From positions 1-26,170 of the forward strand of contig DJOW01000011.1 of assembly GCA_002437305.1 (NCBI GenBank): a stretch of 26,170 bases of DNA. The letters are read 5' to 3'. The notes under the pieces are model-generated. The model had not been told where the DNA came from. It searched no databases and saw nothing but the letters and a program-made list of their open reading frames with translations. The translations under genes were made by a program, and so were the position numbers. Source of the stretch: Bacteroidales bacterium UBA6428. GTDB taxonomy: Bacteria > Bacteroidota > Bacteroidia > Bacteroidales > UBA932. Of this stretch, positions 15,537 to 21,441 are shown in pieces. Position 1 is the first letter of the stretch; each line of letters begins with the position of its first letter.

Positions 15537-15704
15537 CTATTTCTTAAATATCAAGTCAACGATTTTATCTACGAAATCAGAGTACTTTTGTCCTCCTTTT
15601 TCCCCAAGATGCCTCAGATTTTCTTGTACATCGTTAGGAATAATACTCGTATTATTGTTGGTCGTAGGAATATTATTTACGACTTTTTCCAGAAAATTCC
15701 CCAT
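15537..15704 (-). CDS. Small 55-aa protein of unknown function
   Basis: Starts MGNFLEKVVNNIPTT, has an Asn/Thr-rich stretch and ends in an amphipathic helix YSDFVDKIVDLIFKK. An in-frame TAG two codons before the ATG fixes the start. It is followed after three bases by the 50-aa ORF and then, after one base, by the 206-aa gene, so the three form a compact cassette. A 16-bp tandem repeat lies immediately upstream and a hairpin just beyond that. Not recognised; alternating charged and hydrophobic residues suggest a helical partner protein. Confidence 0.65.
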   Translation of the reverse strand: MGNFLEKVVNNIPTTNNNTSIIPNDVQENLRHLGEKGGQKYSDFVDKIVDLIFKK

Positions 15705-15712
15705 AAACTAAG

Positions 15713-15744
15713 CATAAATACTACTCAACATAAATACTATTCAA
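15713..15744. repeat. Two 16-bp direct tandem repeats upstream of the small-protein cassette
   Basis: CATAAATACTACTCAA is followed directly by CATAAATACTATTCAA (one difference). On the minus strand it lies 9-40 bases before the 55-aa ORF start, where an operator or translation-control site would be. Confidence 0.8.
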
Positions 15745-15752
15745 TAGAAATG

Positions 15753-15780
15753 CTCCTTGAACAGGGTTCTGCCCAAGGAG
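15753..15780 (-). terminator. 12-bp hairpin after candidate precursor peptide
   Basis: Read on the minus strand, CTCCTTGGGCAG and CTGTTCAAGGAG pair over 12 bp (two G-U) with the loop AACC, starting 18 bases after the peptide's stop. It is followed by CATTTCTATT, a weak T-rich tail. It could terminate or attenuate transcription, or protect the peptide mRNA. Confidence 0.6.
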
Positions 15781-15798
15781 TACATTTTGTTCACCTTG

Positions 15799-15900
15799 TT
15801 AGGCGCAAAACATTGTACCGTTGTTTGCGTTAACATGTGGAGAGAATGCGCATCCAGCCATCGAAACCTTACTGGAACTACTGATTTTTAATTTTGCCAT
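15799..15900 (-). CDS. 33-aa candidate RiPP precursor peptide
   Basis: ATG at 15900, TAA at 15801-15799, beginning 33 bases after the stop of the radical SAM maturase on the same strand. The N-terminal part is Lys/Ser-rich (MAKLKISSSSKV) and the C-terminal 17 residues, CAFSPHVNANNGTMFCA, are bounded by CAF and FCA, so the two cysteines (17 and 32) sit at mirrored positions. Small size, a basic leader, a Cys/Asn/Gly/Phe-rich tail and adjacency to a SPASM maturase are what a ribosomally made, modified peptide precursor would show. A strong hairpin follows. I know no named peptide family with this sequence. The call rests on context and on direct reading of the strand. Confidence 0.65.
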   Translation of the reverse strand: MAKLKISSSSKVSMAGCAFSPHVNANNGTMFCA

Positions 15901-15933
15901 AATGTAATAGATTAAAATGTTGATAAATATGTA

Positions 15934-17487
15934 CTATCTACTGTTATCTATACTTGACAACGGAGCAGCATAGTAACTTATATGTTTCGTTATTTCTATA
16001 TGTTTGTTTGTATACATTGGAAGTCGACACAAAGCTTCCTCTATTGAAGATGATCCATCTAACGGATCAGATCCTGCCTTCAGCATATCTGCCACCTCTT
16101 TACGCATTTTTGCCAGATAACAATTATTTTCACTCGGAACAAACGGAGAACCATTCTTTGTATAATTAAGGCCTGGGCAAGGAGCGCAGAACTTACAATA
16201 ATCTTTTTGTCCACATTCTTTATAGTCCGATCTCTTCGCTTGTTTCCAAGAAGCAAGGTGCGGACTATTCAACACATCAATACAATTGGACATCTTAAGG
16301 TCACCTATCACAGAGGGGAAAGACGGGCATAATGTCAATTTGCCGTCTGGAGTAAGACAGTAGCTCACATATCCGGCAGCGCATATGTTCTTATTGTCCG
16401 TCACCACGATCTCTCCATAGTTCTTTACTTCCGAGCCAACATAAGATATAAGATCTTTATCTCTTAAGACAATTCTCATCTCTTCTGGAGACAATCTCAA
16501 ATACTTTGAAGCACAAGTATCTCCATCTACTGAGTCAAATATATTACAGTCTATCTGTAATGTCGCAGAATATTTGTCTGCAATCTTTGCCACACCGCGA
16601 TATGACCGGATATTTTGATGCATCAAACAGCATTTTATTCCAATGGTGATACCAAGTCCGGCCAACTTGTCTAATACACAAATTGCATTCTTATAAGACC
16701 CTGACACTCTAGTTATTGAGTCGTGCACTTCCGGGATATCACTATAAACGGAGATACCAACCGTACACGGATAATATTTGGCAATTCTGTCTTCATTCCC
16801 AATTAGTCGTTGCCCATTGGTGTAAATATCGAAGACTATTCCTTTGCCATAGAGATACTCAATTACCTCCCAGATAATCGGCTTTGAGAAAGGGTCCCCA
16901 CCAGACAATGTAACACGAATTAAGCCTGCTTCGTAAAATTCATCAATGATTCTCTTATAATCTTCTATATTCAACTCGTTGAATCTATTCCGACCGCTTT
17001 TTTCTCCATCATTTCGTGATGCGCCCGGATTGTAGCAATGAATACACTTTTCGCTACAATTATATGTCATCTCAATAAGCAGAGAGTACACTTTTGAGTG
17101 TGTTCTGTCGAGGTAATCCCTCTCAGCATCGGCTAGCTCTTTATCATTGGGATTTAGAATTTGCCTCCCTACCATTGACCGCTGGGCAGAAATATGTTTC
17201 CGCACATCATAGACTTCTTCCTGTGTCAATTTCGAATTGGATAGTAATCCTATTTCGACCAATTGTTTGAAGAAAGATGCAATTTCATCGTCGTCAAGAT
17301 TAAATTCCCTGCAAATCTCTTGAGTATCAACACTCCCCCATCTACAAGACGCAAGAATCGTCCCAAAAACATCGGCTGAGATGTCTTCAAAAAAGTATGA
17401 CATCCCTGTTAGTAAATTATAGCAAATAGCGCTATGTGTATTTCTGTCATAGCGTCCGCTAGTCCATTCCGGTCGATAGAAAATCAT
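15934..17487 (-). CDS. Radical SAM/SPASM peptide maturase with PqqD-like N-terminal domain
   Basis: 517 residues. Residues 1-95 look like a PqqD-type RiPP recognition element (YNLLTGMSYFFEDIS, then a winged-helix-like CREFNLDDDEIASFFKQLVEIGLL in outline). The radical SAM core (about 135-330) has CSEKCIHC with Cys144, 148, 151, and SGGDP at 195-199. The SPASM domain has Cys369, 377, 387 (CX12GX4C), 425, 431, 434, 437 and 456, enough for two auxiliary Fe-S clusters. This architecture belongs to enzymes that crosslink or otherwise modify short precursor peptides. It lies between a 79-aa helical protein and a 33-aa Cys-containing peptide. AT-rich codon use differs from flanking housekeeping genes, suggesting transfer. 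The modification chemistry cannot be read from sequence. Confidence 0.92.
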   Translation of the reverse strand: MIFYRPEWTSGRYDRNTHSAICYNLLTGMSYFFEDISADVFGTILASCRWGSVDTQEICREFNLDDDEIASFFKQLVEIGLLSNSKLTQEEVYDVRKHISAQRSMVGRQILNPNDKELADAERDYLDRTHSKVYSLLIEMTYNCSEKCIHCYNPGASRNDGEKSGRNRFNELNIEDYKRIIDEFYEAGLIRVTLSGGDPFSKPIIWEVIEYLYGKGIVFDIYTNGQRLIGNEDRIAKYYPCTVGISVYSDIPEVHDSITRVSGSYKNAICVLDKLAGLGITIGIKCCLMHQNIRSYRGVAKIADKYSATLQIDCNIFDSVDGDTCASKYLRLSPEEMRIVLRDKDLISYVGSEVKNYGEIVVTDNKNICAAGYVSYCLTPDGKLTLCPSFPSVIGDLKMSNCIDVLNSPHLASWKQAKRSDYKECGQKDYCKFCAPCPGLNYTKNGSPFVPSENNCYLAKMRKEVADMLKAGSDPLDGSSSIEEALCRLPMYTNKHIEITKHISYYAAPLSSIDNSR

Positions 17488-17541
17488 TGTTCTTTAAGTA
17501 GTTTATACTCAGAAATACGCCCAATTGCCACTCTAGCTTAC

Positions 17542-17781
17542 TTACAAATCCTCCACAATTTCCTCATATTTATTTTCCCGGAATTCGTCTTTCAATTGAC
17601 ACTTCAAGTCATCGAGCTCGTGATGCATTTCTATAGGATTGTTTATTCTTTTGAGTAACTCGTTAAACCATTCGCTCAAAAACATATCAGGGTCATCACC
17701 ATCAAGTGTTTTAAAAAATTCAAGGAACCTTATCACGCGATTATTTAATTCCAGATAATCATTGAGAATCTTTGGATCCAT
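17542..17781 (-). CDS. Small acidic helical protein upstream of the radical SAM gene
   Basis: 79 residues, strongly acidic and predicted all-helical (ILNDYLELNNRVIRFLEFF, MFLSEWFNELLKRI, a Glu/Asp-rich C-terminus). No Cys and no Gly-Gly leader site, so it does not look like the precursor itself. It ends 54 bases before the maturase start on the same strand and is likely the first gene of the operon. It may be a partner, immunity or regulatory protein; no family recognised. Confidence 0.7.
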   Translation of the reverse strand: MDPKILNDYLELNNRVIRFLEFFKTLDGDDPDMFLSEWFNELLKRINNPIEMHHELDDLKCQLKDEFRENKYEEIVEDL

Positions 17782-17829
17782 TTTTAGTTCAATTATGTGC
17801 CCGGCGACAACCCAAATCCGAACGGATAC

Positions 17830-17920
17830 AAAAAAGACGTGGGAGTCATACTTTCGCTTATCCCGAACACTGGCCTTGGCGTGCCATCAAGAGAGATAAG
17901 CAACGCAGCCAGCCCACGTC
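17830..17920 (-). terminator. Long nested hairpin followed by T6 upstream of the RiPP-type operon
   Basis: On the minus strand GACGTGGG (17920-17913) pairs with CCCACGTC (17843-17836), and inside it GCTTATC (17901-17895) pairs with GATAAGC (17862-17856). TTTTTT (17835-17830) follows immediately. It ends about 50 bases before the 79-aa gene. It could be the terminator of something upstream, an attenuator of the operon, or the 3' end of a small RNA. Confidence 0.55.
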
Positions 17921-18513
17921 AATGATGATATGACGAAACACAATGCACAAAGCATAGTGACCATATTCATCAATGGTGGACGTTCCCGTTGCCGTTTCTT
18001 CTTCTTGATATAAAACCGCCAAGTTTTGTGTTCAGAAGAAAAACGTCAAGTAACGTCTATTATACCTGCCCAACCCTCCCTGCCTCCAAAACCACAAAAG
18101 TCACAAAATCATAACCGCCAATGGTTTTGGACACCGGGCTGGCTGAACGGCTTCAAATTTACAACTTTTTATTGAATACTCATCACATAAGACGAACTTT
18201 TGTTCCGGACTCAAGGCATATTCTCATCAGGATAGTGTTTCTGGTTGTTAAATGGCTGAGCGAGATAGCGTTTAGACACATACCAGCGGCAAGGTTATTT
18301 GCCGCTTGCGCATCGGGGTGCAAGAAGTGGCTTTGTGCACCCGAAAGCAATCGGGGATGCAACTTCGGGTGCCTAATCGCCTTTTTTGCACCCGAAACAA
18401 CAATCACGCTGGTTAGAACGATGTGACCATACCTCAAGCCATTGTCTGACGATGTGAATCTTAACACTTAGCTTTTGCCTATGCCGTTTAGATCATTGAA
18501 TGGAAATGTGCGC
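17921..18513. other. Gene-free stretch
   Basis: No frame here has a recognisable protein or believable codon use; a 101-codon + frame (18121-18426) overlaps hairpin repeats and is rejected. The only structure seen is the pair of GGGTGC-N15-GCACCC hairpins at 18316-18393. Confidence 0.6.
18316..18393. repeat. Two GGGTGC-N15-GCACCC hairpin repeats, 51-bp period
   Basis: Copy 1 is 18316-18342 and copy 2 is 18367-18393; each has perfect 6-bp arms and a loop of exactly 15 bases rich in T at its 3' end. The same design recurs at 26024-26150. Confidence 0.8.
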
Positions 18514-18550
18514 AAAAAAAGAGGACGACCAAGACTTTTGGCCGCCCTCT
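18514..18550 (-). terminator. Rho-independent terminator of the ferredoxin gene
   Basis: On the minus strand AGAGGGCGGCC and GGTCGTCCTCT pair over 11 bp (two G-U), followed by a run of T, 22 bases after the ferredoxin stop. Confidence 0.9.
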
Positions 18551-18572
18551 AACGGAATCTTGTGATGCCTGG

Positions 18573-18746
18573 TTACTCAGCCGGGTGGATGGCGCCCATC
18601 GGGCAGGCGTCGGCGCAGGTGCCGCAGTCGATGCAGGCGTCAGGGTCAATCACATAATGAACATCACCCTCGTGGATGGCGCCCTGAGGGCACTCGCCCG
18701 CGCATGTTCCGCAGGACACGCAATCATCTGAAATCTTGTAAGCCAT
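18573..18746 (-). CDS. 2[4Fe-4S] bacterial-type ferredoxin
   Basis: 57 residues, read directly on the minus strand. Two CX2CX2CX3CP motifs are present: CVSCGTCAGECP (Cys9, 12, 15, 19) and CIDCGTCADACP (Cys38, 41, 44, 48), each binding a 4Fe-4S cluster. The near-twofold repeat (QGAIHEGDVH versus MGAIHPAE) is that of clostridial-type ferredoxins. It is a soluble low-potential electron carrier for anaerobic enzymes such as pyruvate:ferredoxin oxidoreductase, hydrogenase or radical SAM enzymes. It is monocistronic with its own promoter and terminator, so it is unlikely to be tied specifically to the neighbouring transporter or peptide locus. Confidence 0.96.
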   Translation of the reverse strand: MAYKISDDCVSCGTCAGECPQGAIHEGDVHYVIDPDACIDCGTCADACPMGAIHPAE

Positions 18747-18807
18747 AATTCAAAAAAAATAAAATTGTTGTCATTTGCTTGCCTCCGGAAATCCGGAAAA
18801 CATCATG

Positions 18808-18838
18808 CAAATATAAACCATAAAATCACAATATCAAA
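18808..18838 (-). promoter_or_regulatory. Ferredoxin promoter
   Basis: On the minus strand TTTG (18838-18835) and TATATTTG (18815-18808) are separated by 19 bases. The -33 end overlaps the 3' end of the exporter gene. Confidence 0.8.
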
Positions 18839-19887
18839 CCCCATACCACAAAAACGATGAGGGCGATCCCGACTTTTATCGCTTTGGCCTTGAGGAATGA
18901 GGCCTTGCTGTCGGCCAGAAGAGGAAGCGAGGCGTGGCCGTCCTGCACGATGGAGTTGGCCAGCAGGACAGGGAACGGGATGACTCCGCTGGCGAACAAC
19001 GTCACGAAGACAAGATGCGGCCCCGATTCCGGAATCAGGCCTATTACTATTGCCAACAGGATCATCAGGGCGGTGTTGTCGCTGACCCAGGCTGAGATGT
19101 CTATGAGGTTAAACAGAATCCCGATTACCAGAAGCACCCCGAAAGTCCAAGCGAATATGCTCGGAAGATGCCTGCGGACAATATGTTCCCAAAGATGCAC
19201 CTCAACGAAGTGGTCGGAGGCGAAAAGCAACGCGCCAAGCACCACAAGGCTGAGGACTCCGAAAAACCAGAAAGTCCACTCCTCACTGAAAATTTCAAGC
19301 CCCTCATGCTCACAGCCTTCCTCCAAAAGGCCAAGCAAAAGGGCGGCTATGAATATCACGACACCGGCAAACATGAATACCCTTGTCCTGCCAAAATGTC
19401 TGCCATCCTTGTGATGATGCCCGTCCTGATGCTCGCATCCGTCACCGTGAAGCTCAAAGGAATCCTCAAGGCGGGTCGGCAGCGGATTGCCTTTAGAGTA
19501 GAATCTGTCGATAAGCAGGCCGGCCACGATGGCAAGCACGAAAAGAATCAGGAACAGCAGGCCTGCCTTGTCCGGAAAAAGCGCCAGCATCATGAACGAC
19601 TCGTCCCCTGTCGTTGCGATCATCATGGCGACCAGCGCTCCGAAACTCAGCATGCGGTGCGTGTAAAGCGACACGACGGCGAAACCTCCGACGCAGCCGG
19701 GCACGGAGCCAAGCAAGGCGGAGACAAAGACCTGGGCGAAGCCGGATTTCTTGAGGGATCTGAATATCCTGCCGTCCGACTCCACGTTGAACGACTCGAT
19801 GATCATCATCATGACGACAACCAAGCCGGAGATCAGGACCGCGCCACGCAATGCGTCAAGTAAAACGGAAAAAAAGGAGAAACTCAT
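18826..19887 (-). CDS. Putative 10-TM heavy-metal exporter (ArsP_2 / arsenic efflux family)
   Basis: 353 residues, mostly hydrophobic, in two halves of about five membrane segments each. The first half has the family-like SVPGCVGGFAVVSLYTHRML and ATTGDESFMM; the second half has GLIPESGPHLVFVTLF and a QDGHASLPLLADSK segment. The halves are joined by a hydrophilic His/Cys-rich loop (131-167: Cys151, His147, 153, 157-159, 164), and a GCEHEG motif follows near 191. Metal-binding loops of this kind suggest a divalent or heavy-metal substrate; arsenic, manganese and other metals have been proposed for the family. It starts three bases after the DUF1573 gene and is co-transcribed with it. Confidence 0.82.
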   Translation of the reverse strand: MSFSFFSVLLDALRGAVLISGLVVVMMMIIESFNVESDGRIFRSLKKSGFAQVFVSALLGSVPGCVGGFAVVSLYTHRMLSFGALVAMMIATTGDESFMMLALFPDKAGLLFLILFVLAIVAGLLIDRFYSKGNPLPTRLEDSFELHGDGCEHQDGHHHKDGRHFGRTRVFMFAGVVIFIAALLLGLLEEGCEHEGLEIFSEEWTFWFFGVLSLVVLGALLFASDHFVEVHLWEHIVRRHLPSIFAWTFGVLLVIGILFNLIDISAWVSDNTALMILLAIVIGLIPESGPHLVFVTLFASGVIPFPVLLANSIVQDGHASLPLLADSKASFLKAKAIKVGIALIVFVVWGLIL

Positions 19888-19890
19888 AAT

Positions 19891-21090
19891 CTAAGATGTC
19901 ACCCAGCCGGTGAGATAAAGGTTGATGATAGGACGCAGAGGCGAGTTCGTGGTCAAAGTCAAGACAATCAGGCACTCCCCAGCCGGGAATCCTTCCGTGT
20001 CGAAAGTCACGATGAGGTTACCTTTTCCACCGGCGGGAACGTCAGCAAAAGGTTGTGCCTTCACGTGAGAGCTCTCGGAATCCACCTTATATATTCTTAA
20101 AGGCGCCTTGCCTTTGTTGGTGAACGTGAACTTGCAGTCCACATTCGTTCCGGCCTTGACCTTGCCAAATGAGAACGTGCTCTCGTCAGCCATCGGATTC
20201 GGACCGTCATTACGCTCTTTTTCAGTAAGGTTGGAGAAATTCTCTTTGGTGTACGTGAATATTCCTATACGGCTCTTCCCCGCCCCGAGCTCGGGATTCG
20301 GGTCCGCCACGATCGCCTCGGCTCCTGCGGCGACAGGTTCTTTTTCAGATGTAGGCGAAACCAAAGCCTTGTACTGACGTCCGTCAACAAGCGGCGTGGC
20401 GTAGTAGTAATTCTTTCCCCAATGGCTCCTGTCAGCTGTGACCGTGTAGTCCAGTCTGGCTGTGGACTTTGCCGGAACAGGATTCGGCGACACCCTCAAA
20501 GAGAGACCCTCACTGACATCGGAGAAACCGACCGTCAATGGTTTGTTTCCAAGATTGGCCACCAGGACAGTTCCGCTTTTCTGCTGCCTCTGGGAAAGAT
20601 TGCCACCCTTGATTTCTACTTTCTTGAAGGCCAGATCGCCAAAACGGACAGGATAGAGCTCTGCCAAAGAGAGTCGCTTCTCGTGGGTCACGCCCCTGAG
20701 CCTCAGGACAACAGGCTTTTTCAATCCAGAGAAATATGCCGTAAGCGACTTGTCGAACGGGTACCCTCCCTTCTCGTCATTCTTGAAGGTCGCCTTTATG
20801 GTTCCCGTCCCGCCCGGATTTATCGGCTTTCTGGTCCATTCCACATTGGTGCAGCCGCAGGAGGACACGACATTGTAGATCAGCAACGCTTTGTCCCCCA
20901 CATTCTTGACCGTGAACGTGGCTGTCACCGGCCCGTCTGACACCAGGATGTCCCCGAAATCGTGCACGGTCTTGTCCAGCTGGACGATTCCGCCGAATGT
21001 GTTGTCCTTGCCGGAGCCCTGGGCGGAGACGAGGCCGTTTGCGGACACAAGCAGAAGCAGCGCGGCGGCGATATGCTTGAATATATTCAT
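19891..21090 (-). CDS. DUF1573-domain periplasmic protein
   Basis: 399 residues from the ATG at 21090, which begins a signal peptide (MNIFKHIAAALLLLVSANG, cleavage near Ala23); upstream codons in the same frame are not signal-like. Two clear DUF1573 (immunoglobulin-like) domains are seen. The first (about 34-135) has HDFGDILVSDGPV and the conserved SSCGCT (Cys78, Cys80), and the last (about 310-399) has FSFGKVKAGTNVDCKFTF but lacks the CGC pair. A middle region (150-290) is a further Ig-like segment with weaker similarity. Function is unknown; DUF1573 proteins are abundant in Bacteroidales envelopes. It is the promoter-proximal gene before the metal exporter, three bases away. Confidence 0.88.
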   Translation of the reverse strand: MNIFKHIAAALLLLVSANGLVSAQGSGKDNTFGGIVQLDKTVHDFGDILVSDGPVTATFTVKNVGDKALLIYNVVSSCGCTNVEWTRKPINPGGTGTIKATFKNDEKGGYPFDKSLTAYFSGLKKPVVLRLRGVTHEKRLSLAELYPVRFGDLAFKKVEIKGGNLSQRQQKSGTVLVANLGNKPLTVGFSDVSEGLSLRVSPNPVPAKSTARLDYTVTADRSHWGKNYYYATPLVDGRQYKALVSPTSEKEPVAAGAEAIVADPNPELGAGKSRIGIFTYTKENFSNLTEKERNDGPNPMADESTFSFGKVKAGTNVDCKFTFTNKGKAPLRIYKVDSESSHVKAQPFADVPAGGKGNLIVTFDTEGFPAGECLIVLTLTTNSPLRPIINLYLTGWVTS

Positions 21091-21129
21091 AAATAACGTT
21101 CTTTCTTTAAGGAAGCGCTTTGTCAGGGT

Positions 21130-21200
21130 GAAATTTTCTTGCAAGAATATTTCAGACCCGGCAAGGAACTTCGAAGTATTCGAAGGAATACAAATTCCTT
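21130..21200 (-). promoter_or_regulatory. Palindrome-rich leader of the DUF1573-exporter operon
   Basis: Three dyads lie between promoter and start codon: a 24-bp near-palindrome centred on TTGCAA (21130-21153, one mismatched pair), CTTCGAA-GTA-TTCGAAG (21169-21185), and AAGGAAT-ACAA-ATTCCTT (21183-21200). The last two overlap by three bases and so could be alternative structures. Could be operator sites or a structured leader RNA. Confidence 0.55.
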
Positions 21201-21208
21201 TCCATCGG

Positions 21209-21240
21209 CAAATTTACCACTTAAAAGGTACTTTTTCAAA
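21209..21240 (-). promoter_or_regulatory. Promoter of the DUF1573-exporter operon
   Basis: On the minus strand TTTG (21240-21237) and TAAATTTG (21216-21209) are 20 bases apart. This implies an untranslated leader of about 110 bases before the ATG at 21090. Confidence 0.75.
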
Positions 21241-21409
21241 TCCTGGTCAGTCAATCCTGGAAAATGGTTCTGAAATCATCGCCAGCCGTTGAGGGAGCTC
21301 AATGAACCAGTGAGACACAAGGGGATAGAGGGCGCCGACGGCAAAGGGCGAATATGGGCGAGAGGAGACAAGAGGAAAACATTTATTTTTTAATGCTTGC
21401 CAAAATTTG

Positions 21410-21417
21410 TAATTTTG
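21410..21417 (+). promoter_or_regulatory. -7 element of the parE promoter
   Basis: TAATTTTG fits TAnnTTTG and lies 24 bases before the ATG at 21442. It falls within the upstream open frame, which supports starting at 21442 rather than 21397. Confidence 0.6.
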
Positions 21418-21441
21418 TACGATTATGCGATTAAAAACAGA

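Noticed and set aside
15588..15833. 81-codon + strand frame in the island
   Set aside because: It is antisense to the 55-aa ORF, the hairpin and the precursor peptide, and has no protein-like pattern.
18121..18426. 101-codon + strand frame and its 94-codon antisense
   Set aside because: Both run through the hairpin repeats and show no domain or normal codon use.
14046..18513. Integrative element boundaries (att sites, integrase, tRNA) around the AT-rich island
   Set aside because: No integrase, transposase, tRNA gene or flanking direct repeats could be found by eye, so the island is called acquired only on composition.
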